64,000 nucleotides of DNA. It comes from Umezawaea endophytica (GTDB lineage: Bacteria > Actinomycetota > Actinomycetes > Mycobacteriales > Pseudonocardiaceae). The notes under the pieces were generated by a model, which had not been told where the DNA came from, did no database searches, and saw only the letters and a list, made by a program, of their open reading frames with translations. The stretch covers positions 45,565 to 109,564 of the forward strand of contig NZ_JANYMP010000027.1 of the NCBI RefSeq assembly GCF_025061645.1, read 5' to 3'. A program made the translations under genes and the position numbers. Below are positions 24,561 to 31,989 of this stretch, piece after piece. Each line of letters opens with the position of its first letter. The first letter of the stretch is position 1.

Positions 24561-25166
24561 GTGACCAGTGACGGTCCGGGGCTTCGGGAACGGTCCAAAG
24601 CACGACGGCGGCGGCTGATCCTGCACACGGCCCTGCGCCTGTTCACCGAACGCGGGTACGAGCGGACCACGATCGCCGACATCGCCGAGGTGGCCGAGGT
24701 CGCGCCGCGGACCGTGACGGGCTACTTCCCGTCGAAGCTCGACTTCATCACGGAATGGCCCGCGTCCATCGAGCAGCGGGTCATCGCGCTGTACCAAGAG
24801 GATCCCACCGTGGAGTTCATCGATCTGGTGGACAGGTGGTGGCACGACCTGCGCGACAACGTCGACCAAGAGGAAGCCGCACTCACCCGCGCCATGGCCC
24901 TGGCCAACCCCGGCGTGGTCGCCATGGCGGAGGCCGAGGTCTCACAACGGACCCCCGGAACCGGCTTCCCCTTCGACGGAACCGATCGCGACGACCTGGT
25001 CGAAGCCGCGGGTCGAGCCGCGATCAGGGGCGTCAACCACATGTTCCTCCGCGGCGTCGCCGAGGACCGGATGACCGACGAACTCCACCACGACCTGCTG
25101 CACCTGATCCGCGCCATCGCCGACCGCACCAACGTCGGCCACGGCTCGCTCAAGCTGGACCCTTAG
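24561..25166 (+). CDS. TetR-family regulator
   Basis: The 201-residue protein starts at GTG (VTSDGPGLRERSKARRRRL), selected because GGGAGAG lies 7-8 bases upstream; an ATG 30 bases earlier is possible. The N-terminal helix-turn-helix reads TTIADIAEVAEVAPRTVTGY, FPSKLDF, typical of the MftR/AcrR-like group. The helical C-terminal domain has WWHDLRDN and HHDLLHLIRAIADR. It probably controls the divergent hydrolase/reductase operon. It converges on the response regulator gene that ends 22 bases away. Confidence 0.9.
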   Translation: MTSDGPGLRERSKARRRRLILHTALRLFTERGYERTTIADIAEVAEVAPRTVTGYFPSKLDFITEWPASIEQRVIALYQEDPTVEFIDLVDRWWHDLRDNVDQEEAALTRAMALANPGVVAMAEAEVSQRTPGTGFPFDGTDRDDLVEAAGRAAIRGVNHMFLRGVAEDRMTDELHHDLLHLIRAIADRTNVGHGSLKLDP

Positions 25167-25187
25167 GGTTCCTGCCCGGATCGGCCG

Positions 25188-25817
25188 TCAGTCCCGCAAC
25201 GCCAGGTAGCCGCGGGAGAACGCGGCGGCCACCGCGGCTGCTCGGTCGTTGACGCCCAGCTTCGCGTACACGTGCAGCAGGTGCGTCTTGACCGTCGTCT
25301 CGCTGATGAAGAGTCGCTTCGCCGCCTCGCGGTTCGTCGAGCCAAGGGCGATCAGCTCCAGCACCTCCAGTTCGCGCTGGGACAGCGGTGCCGGGGCTGG
25401 TTTGCGCACCTGTCCCAGGAGCCGGGTCGCGACGGCGGGGGAAAGCACCGCCTGCCCGCGTGCCGCGGCCTCCACCGCGTGGACGAGTTCCGTCCTCGAC
25501 GCCTCCTTCAGGAGGTAACCGGTGGCGCCGGCCTCGATGGCAGGCAGCACGTGGCTGTCCGTGTCGTACGTGGTGAGCACCAGCACCCGTGACGGCACCC
25601 CGCGCTTCGCCAACTCCCTGATGGCGGCGACCCCGTCGGTTCCGGGCATCCGCAGGTCCATGAGGATCACGTCGGGGCGGAGGCGCTCCGCGGTCGCGAC
25701 CGCTTCCGCGCCGTCACCGGCTTCGCCGACCACCTGGAAGCGCGGGTCGGTGCCGAACATGCCCCGCAGCCCGTCCCGCACCACCGGGTGGTCGTCGACG
25801 ATCAGCAGCGAGATCAC
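25188..25817 (-). CDS. NarL/FixJ-type response regulator
   Basis: The 209-residue protein starts at GTG (ISLLIVDDHPVVRDG), overlapping the kinase TGA by 4 bases. The receiver has an acidic VDDH, phospho-Asp in ILMDLRMPGTDGVA and K in YLLKEASR. The C-terminal LuxR helix-turn-helix reads LSQRELEVLELIALGSTNRE, AAKRLFISETTVKTH. It is the last gene of an acyltransferase-kinase-regulator operon. The regulon is unknown. Confidence 0.94.
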   Translation of the reverse strand: MISLLIVDDHPVVRDGLRGMFGTDPRFQVVGEAGDGAEAVATAERLRPDVILMDLRMPGTDGVAAIRELAKRGVPSRVLVLTTYDTDSHVLPAIEAGATGYLLKEASRTELVHAVEAAARGQAVLSPAVATRLLGQVRKPAPAPLSQRELEVLELIALGSTNREAAKRLFISETTVKTHLLHVYAKLGVNDRAAAVAAAFSRGYLALRD

Positions 25818-27145
25818 ATCGTGCTCCCGACTGGGATCGCCGGCACCGTCACCGTGATCGCGGTGCCCCCGCCGGGCTCGGACTCGACGTCCAGTCGCCC
25901 CGCGAGGCGCTGCGCCCGCTGCCGCATGCCCACGAGCCCGAAGCCCCCATCCGCCGAGCTTCCGGTGCGCTCGGCGTCGGGCAGGAAACCCACGCCGTCG
26001 TCCAGCACGTCGAGCGTCACCAGGTCCTCCATGTACGACAGGGTCAAGGAGACCCGACCGGCTCGTGCGTGCTTGGCGACGTTGGCGAGAGCCTCCTGCG
26101 CGGTCCGCAGCAGTGCCACCTCGACGTCGGTGTGCATCGGCCGGGCGTCACCGGTCGTGGTCACCACCGCCTCGACGCGGTTCACCTCCGACCAGCGCTT
26201 CGCCACGTCGCGGATCGCGTCCGGGAGGCGGGCCTCCGCCAGCGCGGACGGTCCCACGGCGTGCACCGTCCGACGGGCCTCGGTGAGGCTCTCGCGGGCC
26301 AGGTCCATCGCGTTCGCCACGTGCCGACGCGACACCGCCGGTTCGGCGGGCGCCTGCTCGGCGGCCTGGAGTTGGGTGAGGATGCCTGCCAGCCCCTGGG
26401 CGAGGGTGTCGTGGATCTCCCGAGCCATCCGCTGCCGCTCGTCGAGCACTCCGGCCTCGCGGGCCCGCACCAGCAGTTGGGCGTGCAGGCCCGCGTTCTC
26501 CGCCAGCGCGGTCTCCAGCTCGGCGTTGGCCCTGTGCAACTCGACCAGCGCCCGCTTCTGCCGGTGGTTGCGCCGGTCGGACATCACGTCGGCGTAGAAG
26601 GCCGCCGTGGCCATCACCGTGGTGAGCACGCTGACGGCCGGCCACTTCCACCACTCGTCGGCCGTGATGTCCTCCGCCCCTCCCACGTAGGAGACCGCCG
26701 AGACCGCGGACGTGACGGCCACGCCGACGTAGCGCCACCGGCCCTTCAGGTACTGGAAGGCGTGCACGTAACCGGTGAAGGCGAAGAAGCCGAACCAGGG
26801 CGTGAGCAGCACTAGGCAGGCGGTCATCGCCACGAGCCCCGTGTAGTACACGCCCATCAGCGGGCTCTTGTGGTGCGACTCCGGATGGAGCGTGTGGAAC
26901 CACACCACCCACGCGGTGAGCAGAGCGGAGAGCGCGAGCACCCCTGGGAGGTGCACCTCCGAGTTCCAGAGCGGTTGCAGCAGGGCGAACACGACGCTGA
27001 CCGCCAGCAGCGGGTACGGGAGCACCCTCAGGACCGCGGTCTCCTTGCGCTCCCAGCGGTCGAACTCCTCGCGCAACTCGGCCTCGACACCCACGACCCG
27101 ACTCCAGCGGAAGTACCTCGATGCCGGACTCCCGGCCAGGAGCAT
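25814..27145 (-). CDS. Membrane sensor histidine kinase (HisKA_3)
   Basis: The protein is 443 residues from the ATG; a GTG at 27094 with a GGAG box is an alternative. About six membrane helices lie in the N-terminal half (LPYPLLAVSVVFALLQPLW, LALSALLTAWVVWF, GLVAMTACLVLLTPW and others). A coiled-coil linker follows (HRQKRALVELHRANAELETA), then HisKA_3 with the phospho-His in MAREIHDTLAQGLAGILTQL and a HATPase_c domain (FGLVGMRQRAQRL). It is the DesK/LiaS-like class, which often senses membrane state. It sits between a membrane acyltransferase gene and its response regulator in one operon. Confidence 0.93.
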   Translation of the reverse strand: MLLAGSPASRYFRWSRVVGVEAELREEFDRWERKETAVLRVLPYPLLAVSVVFALLQPLWNSEVHLPGVLALSALLTAWVVWFHTLHPESHHKSPLMGVYYTGLVAMTACLVLLTPWFGFFAFTGYVHAFQYLKGRWRYVGVAVTSAVSAVSYVGGAEDITADEWWKWPAVSVLTTVMATAAFYADVMSDRRNHRQKRALVELHRANAELETALAENAGLHAQLLVRAREAGVLDERQRMAREIHDTLAQGLAGILTQLQAAEQAPAEPAVSRRHVANAMDLARESLTEARRTVHAVGPSALAEARLPDAIRDVAKRWSEVNRVEAVVTTTGDARPMHTDVEVALLRTAQEALANVAKHARAGRVSLTLSYMEDLVTLDVLDDGVGFLPDAERTGSSADGGFGLVGMRQRAQRLAGRLDVESEPGGGTAITVTVPAIPVGSTM

Positions 27146-27188
27146 GGCGTCCTGCGATGATCTCACGTCCGCGTGCAGCCAAGTCGTG

Positions 27189-28322
27189 CTACACCACCGC
27201 CCGTATGGCGGGCACACGGCGCAGAGCGCCCGAGATCGCCCAGCTCCCGACCGCGGCGAGCACCAGTGTCAGCAGGAACTTCGGCACGGGTGCCGCGTCG
27301 AGTCGTTGCAGTACAGCGACAACTCCGATGATGACCGGCGCGTGCACGAGGTAGACGGCGAAGGTGTTGTCGGCGAGGTAGCGGCTGAACCGCGACGTAC
27401 CGGCGACGAAGCGTTCGAACGCGCGGAGCAGGACCAGGACGACGCCGACCGCGAACAGCGACTCCGCCAGGGCCAGGGCCAGGTGGGCGAGGTCGTGACC
27501 GGCCAGCACACCGGACGCCCCGAAACCCCGGTAGCCACCCAGCGCCAGCGGCACGAACGACACCACCACCAGGAGCACGCCGAACCGGCCGGATCTCCGC
27601 GGGAGCGTCGCGAACCAGCGGCGGCGATGCGCGGCGATCCCGGCGGCGAAGAGCAGCACGTACTGCGGCAGGTAGGCGGGGCTGGGCAGTCCGAGCACCG
27701 GTTCATCGGTGCCATGCGGGACTACCATCCTCCACACGTAGGTGATCACGCTGAGGACGAGCACGAAAGCGAGCAGTTCCCGCCGCCGCAACGGTCGTGA
27801 CCGCACTGGCTCCGCGGCCGCGCGCAGGTGCCGGAAGAGCGCGTACGCGAGCGAGAAGATCAACAGCACTTCGAGGAACCAGGCGGGCCCGACCTCCCAG
27901 GAGGTGAAGTAGTAGACCGCGAAGGACGGCCGGGTCGAGGCTGGCAGGTCGAGGTACGTCGGCAGGATGAACAACGGCCGCAGCAGCACGATGAACCCGA
28001 GGAACGGAATCCCGAGCCGCTTCAGGCGCTCGACCGCGAACGTGCCCGGCCCTCTCCGGTCGACCGCGCCGGGTACGAAGTATCCGGACAGCAGGAAGAA
28101 GAACCCCATGAAGAACGTCTGGTTGACCAGGAGCAGCAGGTCCAACGGCGCCGCCGCGGACGGCGAAGCAGGCTGTTGCCAGTTGGGCCAGAGGTCGAGG
28201 TTGCTGTAGGGAACCGCGGAGTGGTGCGCGACCACCAGGACGGTCAGGAAGACGCGGAGGTTGTCGATGGAGGAGATGCGTTTGGAGGGCGAAGTCCTGG
28301 CGACGTCAGTTCGTGCTGTCAC
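27189..28322 (-). CDS. Acyltransferase 3 family membrane protein
   Basis: The 377-residue protein starts at GTG (VTARTDVARTSPSKR), with AAGGA six bases upstream. It has about ten membrane helices and the acyltransferase-3 (OafA/NolL) signatures: SSIDNLRVFLTVLVVAHHSA near the N-terminus, the motif GFFFLLSGYFV, and RLKRLGIPFL. Such proteins O-acylate surface sugars, peptidoglycan or lipids across the membrane. It leads an operon with a two-component system, which suggests the system responds to envelope state or acylation (inference). Confidence 0.9.
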   Translation of the reverse strand: MTARTDVARTSPSKRISSIDNLRVFLTVLVVAHHSAVPYSNLDLWPNWQQPASPSAAAPLDLLLLVNQTFFMGFFFLLSGYFVPGAVDRRGPGTFAVERLKRLGIPFLGFIVLLRPLFILPTYLDLPASTRPSFAVYYFTSWEVGPAWFLEVLLIFSLAYALFRHLRAAAEPVRSRPLRRRELLAFVLVLSVITYVWRMVVPHGTDEPVLGLPSPAYLPQYVLLFAAGIAAHRRRWFATLPRRSGRFGVLLVVVSFVPLALGGYRGFGASGVLAGHDLAHLALALAESLFAVGVVLVLLRAFERFVAGTSRFSRYLADNTFAVYLVHAPVIIGVVAVLQRLDAAPVPKFLLTLVLAAVGSWAISGALRRVPAIRAVV

Positions 28323-28439
28323 AGGACTTCCTTGCAAGATCTCGCTTTGTCGATGATGGCCATGTGCAAAAGGCTGCCGCCCACAGTGGCGCGCCGGATC
28401 GACCACGCGGGCGGGGATCACCGCGGACGCGGTAGACCC

Positions 28440-28467
28440 CCTCCATCCTCCGATTGGAGGATGGAGG
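28440..28467. terminator. Perfect 12-pair stem-loop
   Basis: CCTCCATCCTCC and GGAGGATGGAGG are exact reverse complements around the loop GATT. The hairpin lies 38 bases beyond the stop of the minus-strand monooxygenase gene and upstream of the minus-strand acyltransferase operon, so it probably ends the first transcript. There is no T-tract, and an operator role is also possible. Confidence 0.6.
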
Positions 28468-28505
28468 ACGGGGCGGCGACGTGCTTTGAGCCGGATCTGG
28501 GCGGC

Positions 28506-29699
28506 TCAGGCGTGGGCGAGGGTGATGGCGGGGAGCGGCCGGGTGGTCTCGGCGACCTGGGTGAGCTTCGCGGTCAACGGTGCCAGCAGACGCGAGGTGA
28601 TGGCCTTGTCGACCAGCCGACGCAGGGACAGGCCCAGCCGTGTCCGCGGGTAGGCGAACGGCACGATCCAGCGCGGCAGGTTCTGGACGTCGTCGACCAG
28701 CGGGCGCATCCACTCCTCGTAGGCGGCGAACGCGGCGTCGGTGTCAGCGGTGTCGGACAGGCAGGCGGCGAGGACGTACCCGCTGACCAGCGCGAGCGAG
28801 GCGCCACCGCCGCCCATCGGGGTCACGCACCAGGCCGCGTCCCCGGCCACGCACACGCGGCCGCGGCGCCAGGTGGGCATGCGGATCTGGGTGAGCTGGT
28901 CGACGTAGAGGTCGTCCGTGGTGGCGAAGGCGTCGAGGATGCGCGGGGTCTCCCAGCCGACGTCGGCGTAGCGCTCGCGGAGTCGGGCCAGCACGTCGGC
29001 CCGGTCCAGTCGACTCAGGTCTTCGCCCCCGGCGTAGGCCAGGATGGCGCGTGTGGTGCCGTGGTTGTCGGGGCGGAGGTGCACCTGCCGCCCGCCGACC
29101 GTGGTGTGCCAACGCCACCGGTCGTCGTCGTGCGCCGTGCGCGGAACCGTGCCGAACACCATCGCGACGCCGAGGTCACGGCGCTCGACCGCGGCACCGA
29201 AGACCCGATCGCGGGTGGCGGACCGGACGCCTTCGGCGATGACCAGCAGGTCGGCGTGCCGTGTTCGCCCCGAGGTCGTGACCACGGTGACACCGCCGGC
29301 GTCCTGCTCGACGGTGTCGATGGGATCGCCGTAGACGATCTTCACGCCCGCGGGCAGCCGCTCCAGGATCGCGGCGGCGAGGTCACCGCGCAGGATCTCC
29401 AGCTCGGCCGTCGCGCCGTTCGGCCCGTCCGACGGCAGCTCCGCGAGCACCCTTCCCGCCGCGTCGACGAAGACCGTGCCGGTTTCCGTGGTGTTGCGCG
29501 CCCGCACCGCGTCGGTCAGCCCCATCCGGTCGAGCACGTCACGGGCCACGCCCCGCACGTCGACGTTCTGCCCGCCGTCGCGGAACGCGGGCGCGCGTTC
29601 CAGCACCGTGACCTCCCAGCCCGTCCGGCGCAGCCAGAACGCGGCCGACAGTCCGGCGATGCTCGCCCCGGAGATCACCGCGTGTCGTGTGGTCGTCAT
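28506..29699 (-). CDS. FAD-dependent monooxygenase (PHBH fold)
   Basis: The 397-residue protein has the FAD-binding GASIAGLSAAFWLRR, the DG-like LLVIAEGVRSATRD (E in place of D), and the GD motif VCVAGDAAWCVTPMGGGGAS. The C-terminus is helical. It is in the same subgroup as tetracycline-modifying and polyketide hydroxylases, but the substrate cannot be inferred. It diverges from a MarR-type regulator with a 63-base gap containing TTCA/TGAA half-sites, so it is likely repressed by that protein. Confidence 0.91.
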   Translation of the reverse strand: MTTTRHAVISGASIAGLSAAFWLRRTGWEVTVLERAPAFRDGGQNVDVRGVARDVLDRMGLTDAVRARNTTETGTVFVDAAGRVLAELPSDGPNGATAELEILRGDLAAAILERLPAGVKIVYGDPIDTVEQDAGGVTVVTTSGRTRHADLLVIAEGVRSATRDRVFGAAVERRDLGVAMVFGTVPRTAHDDDRWRWHTTVGGRQVHLRPDNHGTTRAILAYAGGEDLSRLDRADVLARLRERYADVGWETPRILDAFATTDDLYVDQLTQIRMPTWRRGRVCVAGDAAWCVTPMGGGGASLALVSGYVLAACLSDTADTDAAFAAYEEWMRPLVDDVQNLPRWIVPFAYPRTRLGLSLRRLVDKAITSRLLAPLTAKLTQVAETTRPLPAITLAHA

Positions 29700-29715
29700 C
29701 CCTGCTCCTCAGCGT

Positions 29716-29755
29716 CACCTTCATGCTTTACAGTGAAGCTACTTCCTGGTGAAGG
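29716..29755. promoter_or_regulatory. Putative MarR operator region
   Basis: CTTCA-N10-TGAAG (29719-29738) and CTTC-N4-TGAAG (29742-29754) lie side by side between the divergent monooxygenase and MarR start codons. Half-sites and location fit MarR binding. Assignment is by position only. Confidence 0.45.
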
Positions 29756-29762
29756 AGCTTGC

Positions 29763-30296
29763 ATGACGACGACCGACCCGTTCCCGACGGACTGGACGCC
29801 CCAGCAGGTCGAGGTGATGCACCGCCTGCGGGACTGGGCGGTCGGCTTCGCCGAGCTGAACCAGCACCTGGCCACCTGGATGCGCCTGCCCGGCTCCGAC
29901 GCCAACGCCCTGGGTCAGATCATCTGGGCCGACGAGGCGAACGCACCGCTGTCACCGGCTCAACTCTCCCGCCGGATCGGCATGACCTCCGGCGCGACCA
30001 CCGTGTTGCTCAACCGCCTCGAGACCGCCGGTCACATCCGCCGCAGCCGCGAGCACGCCGATCGCCGACGGGTCACCCTGCGACCGGTCCCCGCGGCACG
30101 GGAACGCGCCCACGAGTTCCTCGCCCTCGCCGGCACCGAGATCGCCGCGACCCTGCGCGCCGCCGACCCCCACGAGTTGGCCACCGTCATCTCCTTCCTC
30201 AGCAAGATCGCCGGAGCCGCCACCGAGGCCACTGACCGCCTTGCCTCGCATCGCCAGGAGTTGCAGCGTCAGGCGGTTTCGGTCCGCGCCCGGTAG
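29763..30296 (+). CDS. MarR-family regulator
   Basis: The 177-residue protein starts MTTTDPFPTDW after AAGGAG. The winged helix-turn-helix is at about 65-125 (LSPAQLSRRIGMTSGATTVL, LNRLETAGHIRRSREHADRR). The terminal helices should form the dimer interface. It diverges from the FAD monooxygenase and probably represses it until a phenolic or related ligand binds. Its 3' end overlaps the convergent CGNR-domain gene by 28 bases. Confidence 0.92.
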   Translation: MTTTDPFPTDWTPQQVEVMHRLRDWAVGFAELNQHLATWMRLPGSDANALGQIIWADEANAPLSPAQLSRRIGMTSGATTVLLNRLETAGHIRRSREHADRRRVTLRPVPAARERAHEFLALAGTEIAATLRAADPHELATVISFLSKIAGAATEATDRLASHRQELQRQAVSVRAR

Positions 30297-30874
30297 GCCC
30301 GGATCTTGGCCCGGTTCCCGCAGCGTTCCATCGAGCACCAGCGGCGGTTGCCCGACCGTGAGGTGTCGAGGAAGAGCAGGTGGCAGTCGCTCGCGGAACA
30401 TTCGCGGACACGACCGGACCGCCCGCCCGCGATGAGTTCGATGGCGTCGCGGGCGACGGCGCCGAGGAGTTGCTTGCCGGTGACCGGCGGAGCCCAGACG
30501 AGCTGCCGCGTTTCCGGGTCGATGCGCGGCCTGGGGGTGGCCGCGGTCGCGTTGTTCAGCAGGGTGAGGTCGTCGTCCGACGGGGGTTCGCCGTGCGCGA
30601 CGGCGGGGGCGACGCGGTAGAGCGCGTTCCGGAGTTCCTTGAGCGCGGTGAACTCGGCAGGCCGGAGTTGGATGTCGCCGATGGCCAGAGGAGCGGTCAG
30701 CGCCAGCCGGGAACCGGTGAACCACTCGGCGAGGTCTGCCGGGATGTGCGCGATCTCGTAGCGCTCGTACGGACCTGGTCCGCCGGTCAGCAGGAGTTCG
30801 AGGCTGAGGCTGCCGGGGTCGAACCGGTACCGATCGCCCTCGGCGCTGACGAGCAGCCTTGTTCCCGGAGTCAT
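30269..30874 (-). CDS. ABATE/CGNR zinc-finger regulator
   Basis: The 201-residue protein has the ABATE N-terminal domain (LSLELLLTGG, AIGDIQLRPAEFTALKELRN) and the C-terminal CGNR zinc finger (CSASDCHLLFLDTSRSGNRR, WCSMERCGNR), with the eponymous CGNR tetrad. Such proteins are probable stress-responsive transcription factors. It diverges from the SRPBCC gene with a 58-base gap containing GTAACC/GGTTAC inverted half-sites. Confidence 0.92.
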   Translation of the reverse strand: MTPGTRLLVSAEGDRYRFDPGSLSLELLLTGGPGPYERYEIAHIPADLAEWFTGSRLALTAPLAIGDIQLRPAEFTALKELRNALYRVAPAVAHGEPPSDDDLTLLNNATAATPRPRIDPETRQLVWAPPVTGKQLLGAVARDAIELIAGGRSGRVRECSASDCHLLFLDTSRSGNRRWCSMERCGNRAKIRAYRARTETA

Positions 30875-30917
30875 GTAACCACTATAGTCGGTTCATGAAA
30901 CCAGCTAAGGCGGTTAC
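30875..30917. promoter_or_regulatory. Inverted half-sites in CGNR/SRPBCC gap
   Basis: GTAACC (30875-30880) and GGTTAC (30912-30917) are inverse copies that bracket GGTT-CATGA-AACC. The region lies between two divergent start codons and is a candidate operator for the CGNR protein. No consensus for that family is known to me, so this is positional inference. Confidence 0.4.
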
Positions 30918-30932
30918 AGCGGGAGCGTCGAC

Positions 30933-31331
30933 GTGATCGGGAAGACCAAGGACGCGGGCTGGGAGATCGGCGTGTCCAAGACGGTGCCGTACCCGCTGGA
31001 GCACGTCTGGGACTACCTCTCCGGCCCTGGTTTGGCGGTATGGCTGGGCGACGTGCGCTTGGAGCCGGAGAAGGGCGCGCCGTACGAGACGGCCGAAGGC
31101 ACCGTCGGTGAGATCCGCGGCTACCACGAGCAGGAGAAGATCCGCCTCACCTGGCGACCGAAGGACTGGGACCACGACAGCACCGTCCAAGTAGGACTTC
31201 GGCGTGCGGGTCCGGGCAAGACGGTCGTGGTCTTCCACCAGGAACGGCTCACCGGCCCGGACGAGCGGGTCACGCAACGCGAACACTGGCGCGCCGTGAT
31301 GAAGGCCGTCGTCGTCGGGCTCGGCGGCTGA
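30933..31331 (+). CDS. SRPBCC-fold (AHSA1/START-like) protein
   Basis: The 132-residue protein starts at GTG (MIGKTKDAGWEIGVSKTV). The pattern KTVPYPLEHVWDYLSGPG, VGEIRGYHEQEKIRLTWRPK and a final long helix ending VMKAVVVGLGG is that of the SRPBCC/AHSA1 ligand-binding fold. It has no catalytic signature. Such proteins bind hydrophobic ligands or act as cyclase/chaperone-like partners. It is likely controlled by the divergent CGNR protein. Confidence 0.85.
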   Translation: MIGKTKDAGWEIGVSKTVPYPLEHVWDYLSGPGLAVWLGDVRLEPEKGAPYETAEGTVGEIRGYHEQEKIRLTWRPKDWDHDSTVQVGLRRAGPGKTVVVFHQERLTGPDERVTQREHWRAVMKAVVVGLGG

Positions 31332-31398
31332 TCAGCCGCACCCGCATGACACCGACTATGGACTCTGCCATACTCCTTATTCGAGGGAGTGTGGAGCG

Positions 31399-31977
31399 AT
31401 GGCGGACCAGGGCAGGCAGGGCACCAAGCAGCGGATGCTGGACAGCGCCGTGCTGCTGCTGCGGGAGCGCGGCGCCGCAGGCGTGACGGTCGACGCGGTG
31501 CTGGCGCACAGCGGGGCGCCGCGGGGTTCGGTCTACCACCACTTCCCCGGAGGCAGGAACGAGATCGTCCTCGGCGCGGTCCGCCAGGCCGGGGATTTCA
31601 TCACCGCCATGGTCGACGGCTCGGCGTCCGGGGGTGATGTCCAGCAGACGCTCGACCGTCTGGTGCTCTTCTGGAAGCGGGCGCTGACCAAGACCGACTA
31701 CCGGGCGGGGTGCCCGGTCGCGGCCATGGCGTCGGACAGCCGCGACGTCATCCCCGACGCGGGCGAGGTGGTGCGCGAGATCTTCGCCCGATGGCACGCG
31801 AGCCTCACCGATGTCCTGTGCACCAGCGGTTTCGCGACACCGCGCGCGCACCGGCTGGCGACGTTGGTCGTCTCCGCCATCGAAGGAGCGGTCATCCTCT
31901 GCCGCGCTAGCCGCGACCTGCGCCCGCTCGACGACGTGCTGGTCGAGATGAAGTCCCTGCTGGAGCGACGAGACTAG
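31399..31977 (+). CDS. TetR-family regulator (LmrA/YxaF-like)
   Basis: The 192-residue protein starts MADQGRQGTKQRMLDSAVLL. The helix-turn-helix reads VTVDAVLAHSGAPRGSVYHH, FPGGRNEI, and the ligand-binding domain matches the LmrA/YxaF type (YRAGCPVAAMASDSRD). It is followed 12 bases later by the molybdopterin oxidoreductase gene on the same strand. The pair is probably one operon with autoregulation. The upstream gap contains ACTCC-N9-GGAGT at 31372-31390 as a weak operator candidate. Confidence 0.92.
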   Translation: MADQGRQGTKQRMLDSAVLLLRERGAAGVTVDAVLAHSGAPRGSVYHHFPGGRNEIVLGAVRQAGDFITAMVDGSASGGDVQQTLDRLVLFWKRALTKTDYRAGCPVAAMASDSRDVIPDAGEVVREIFARWHASLTDVLCTSGFATPRAHRLATLVVSAIEGAVILCRASRDLRPLDDVLVEMKSLLERRD

Positions 31978-31989
31978 GAGCCCGACCTC

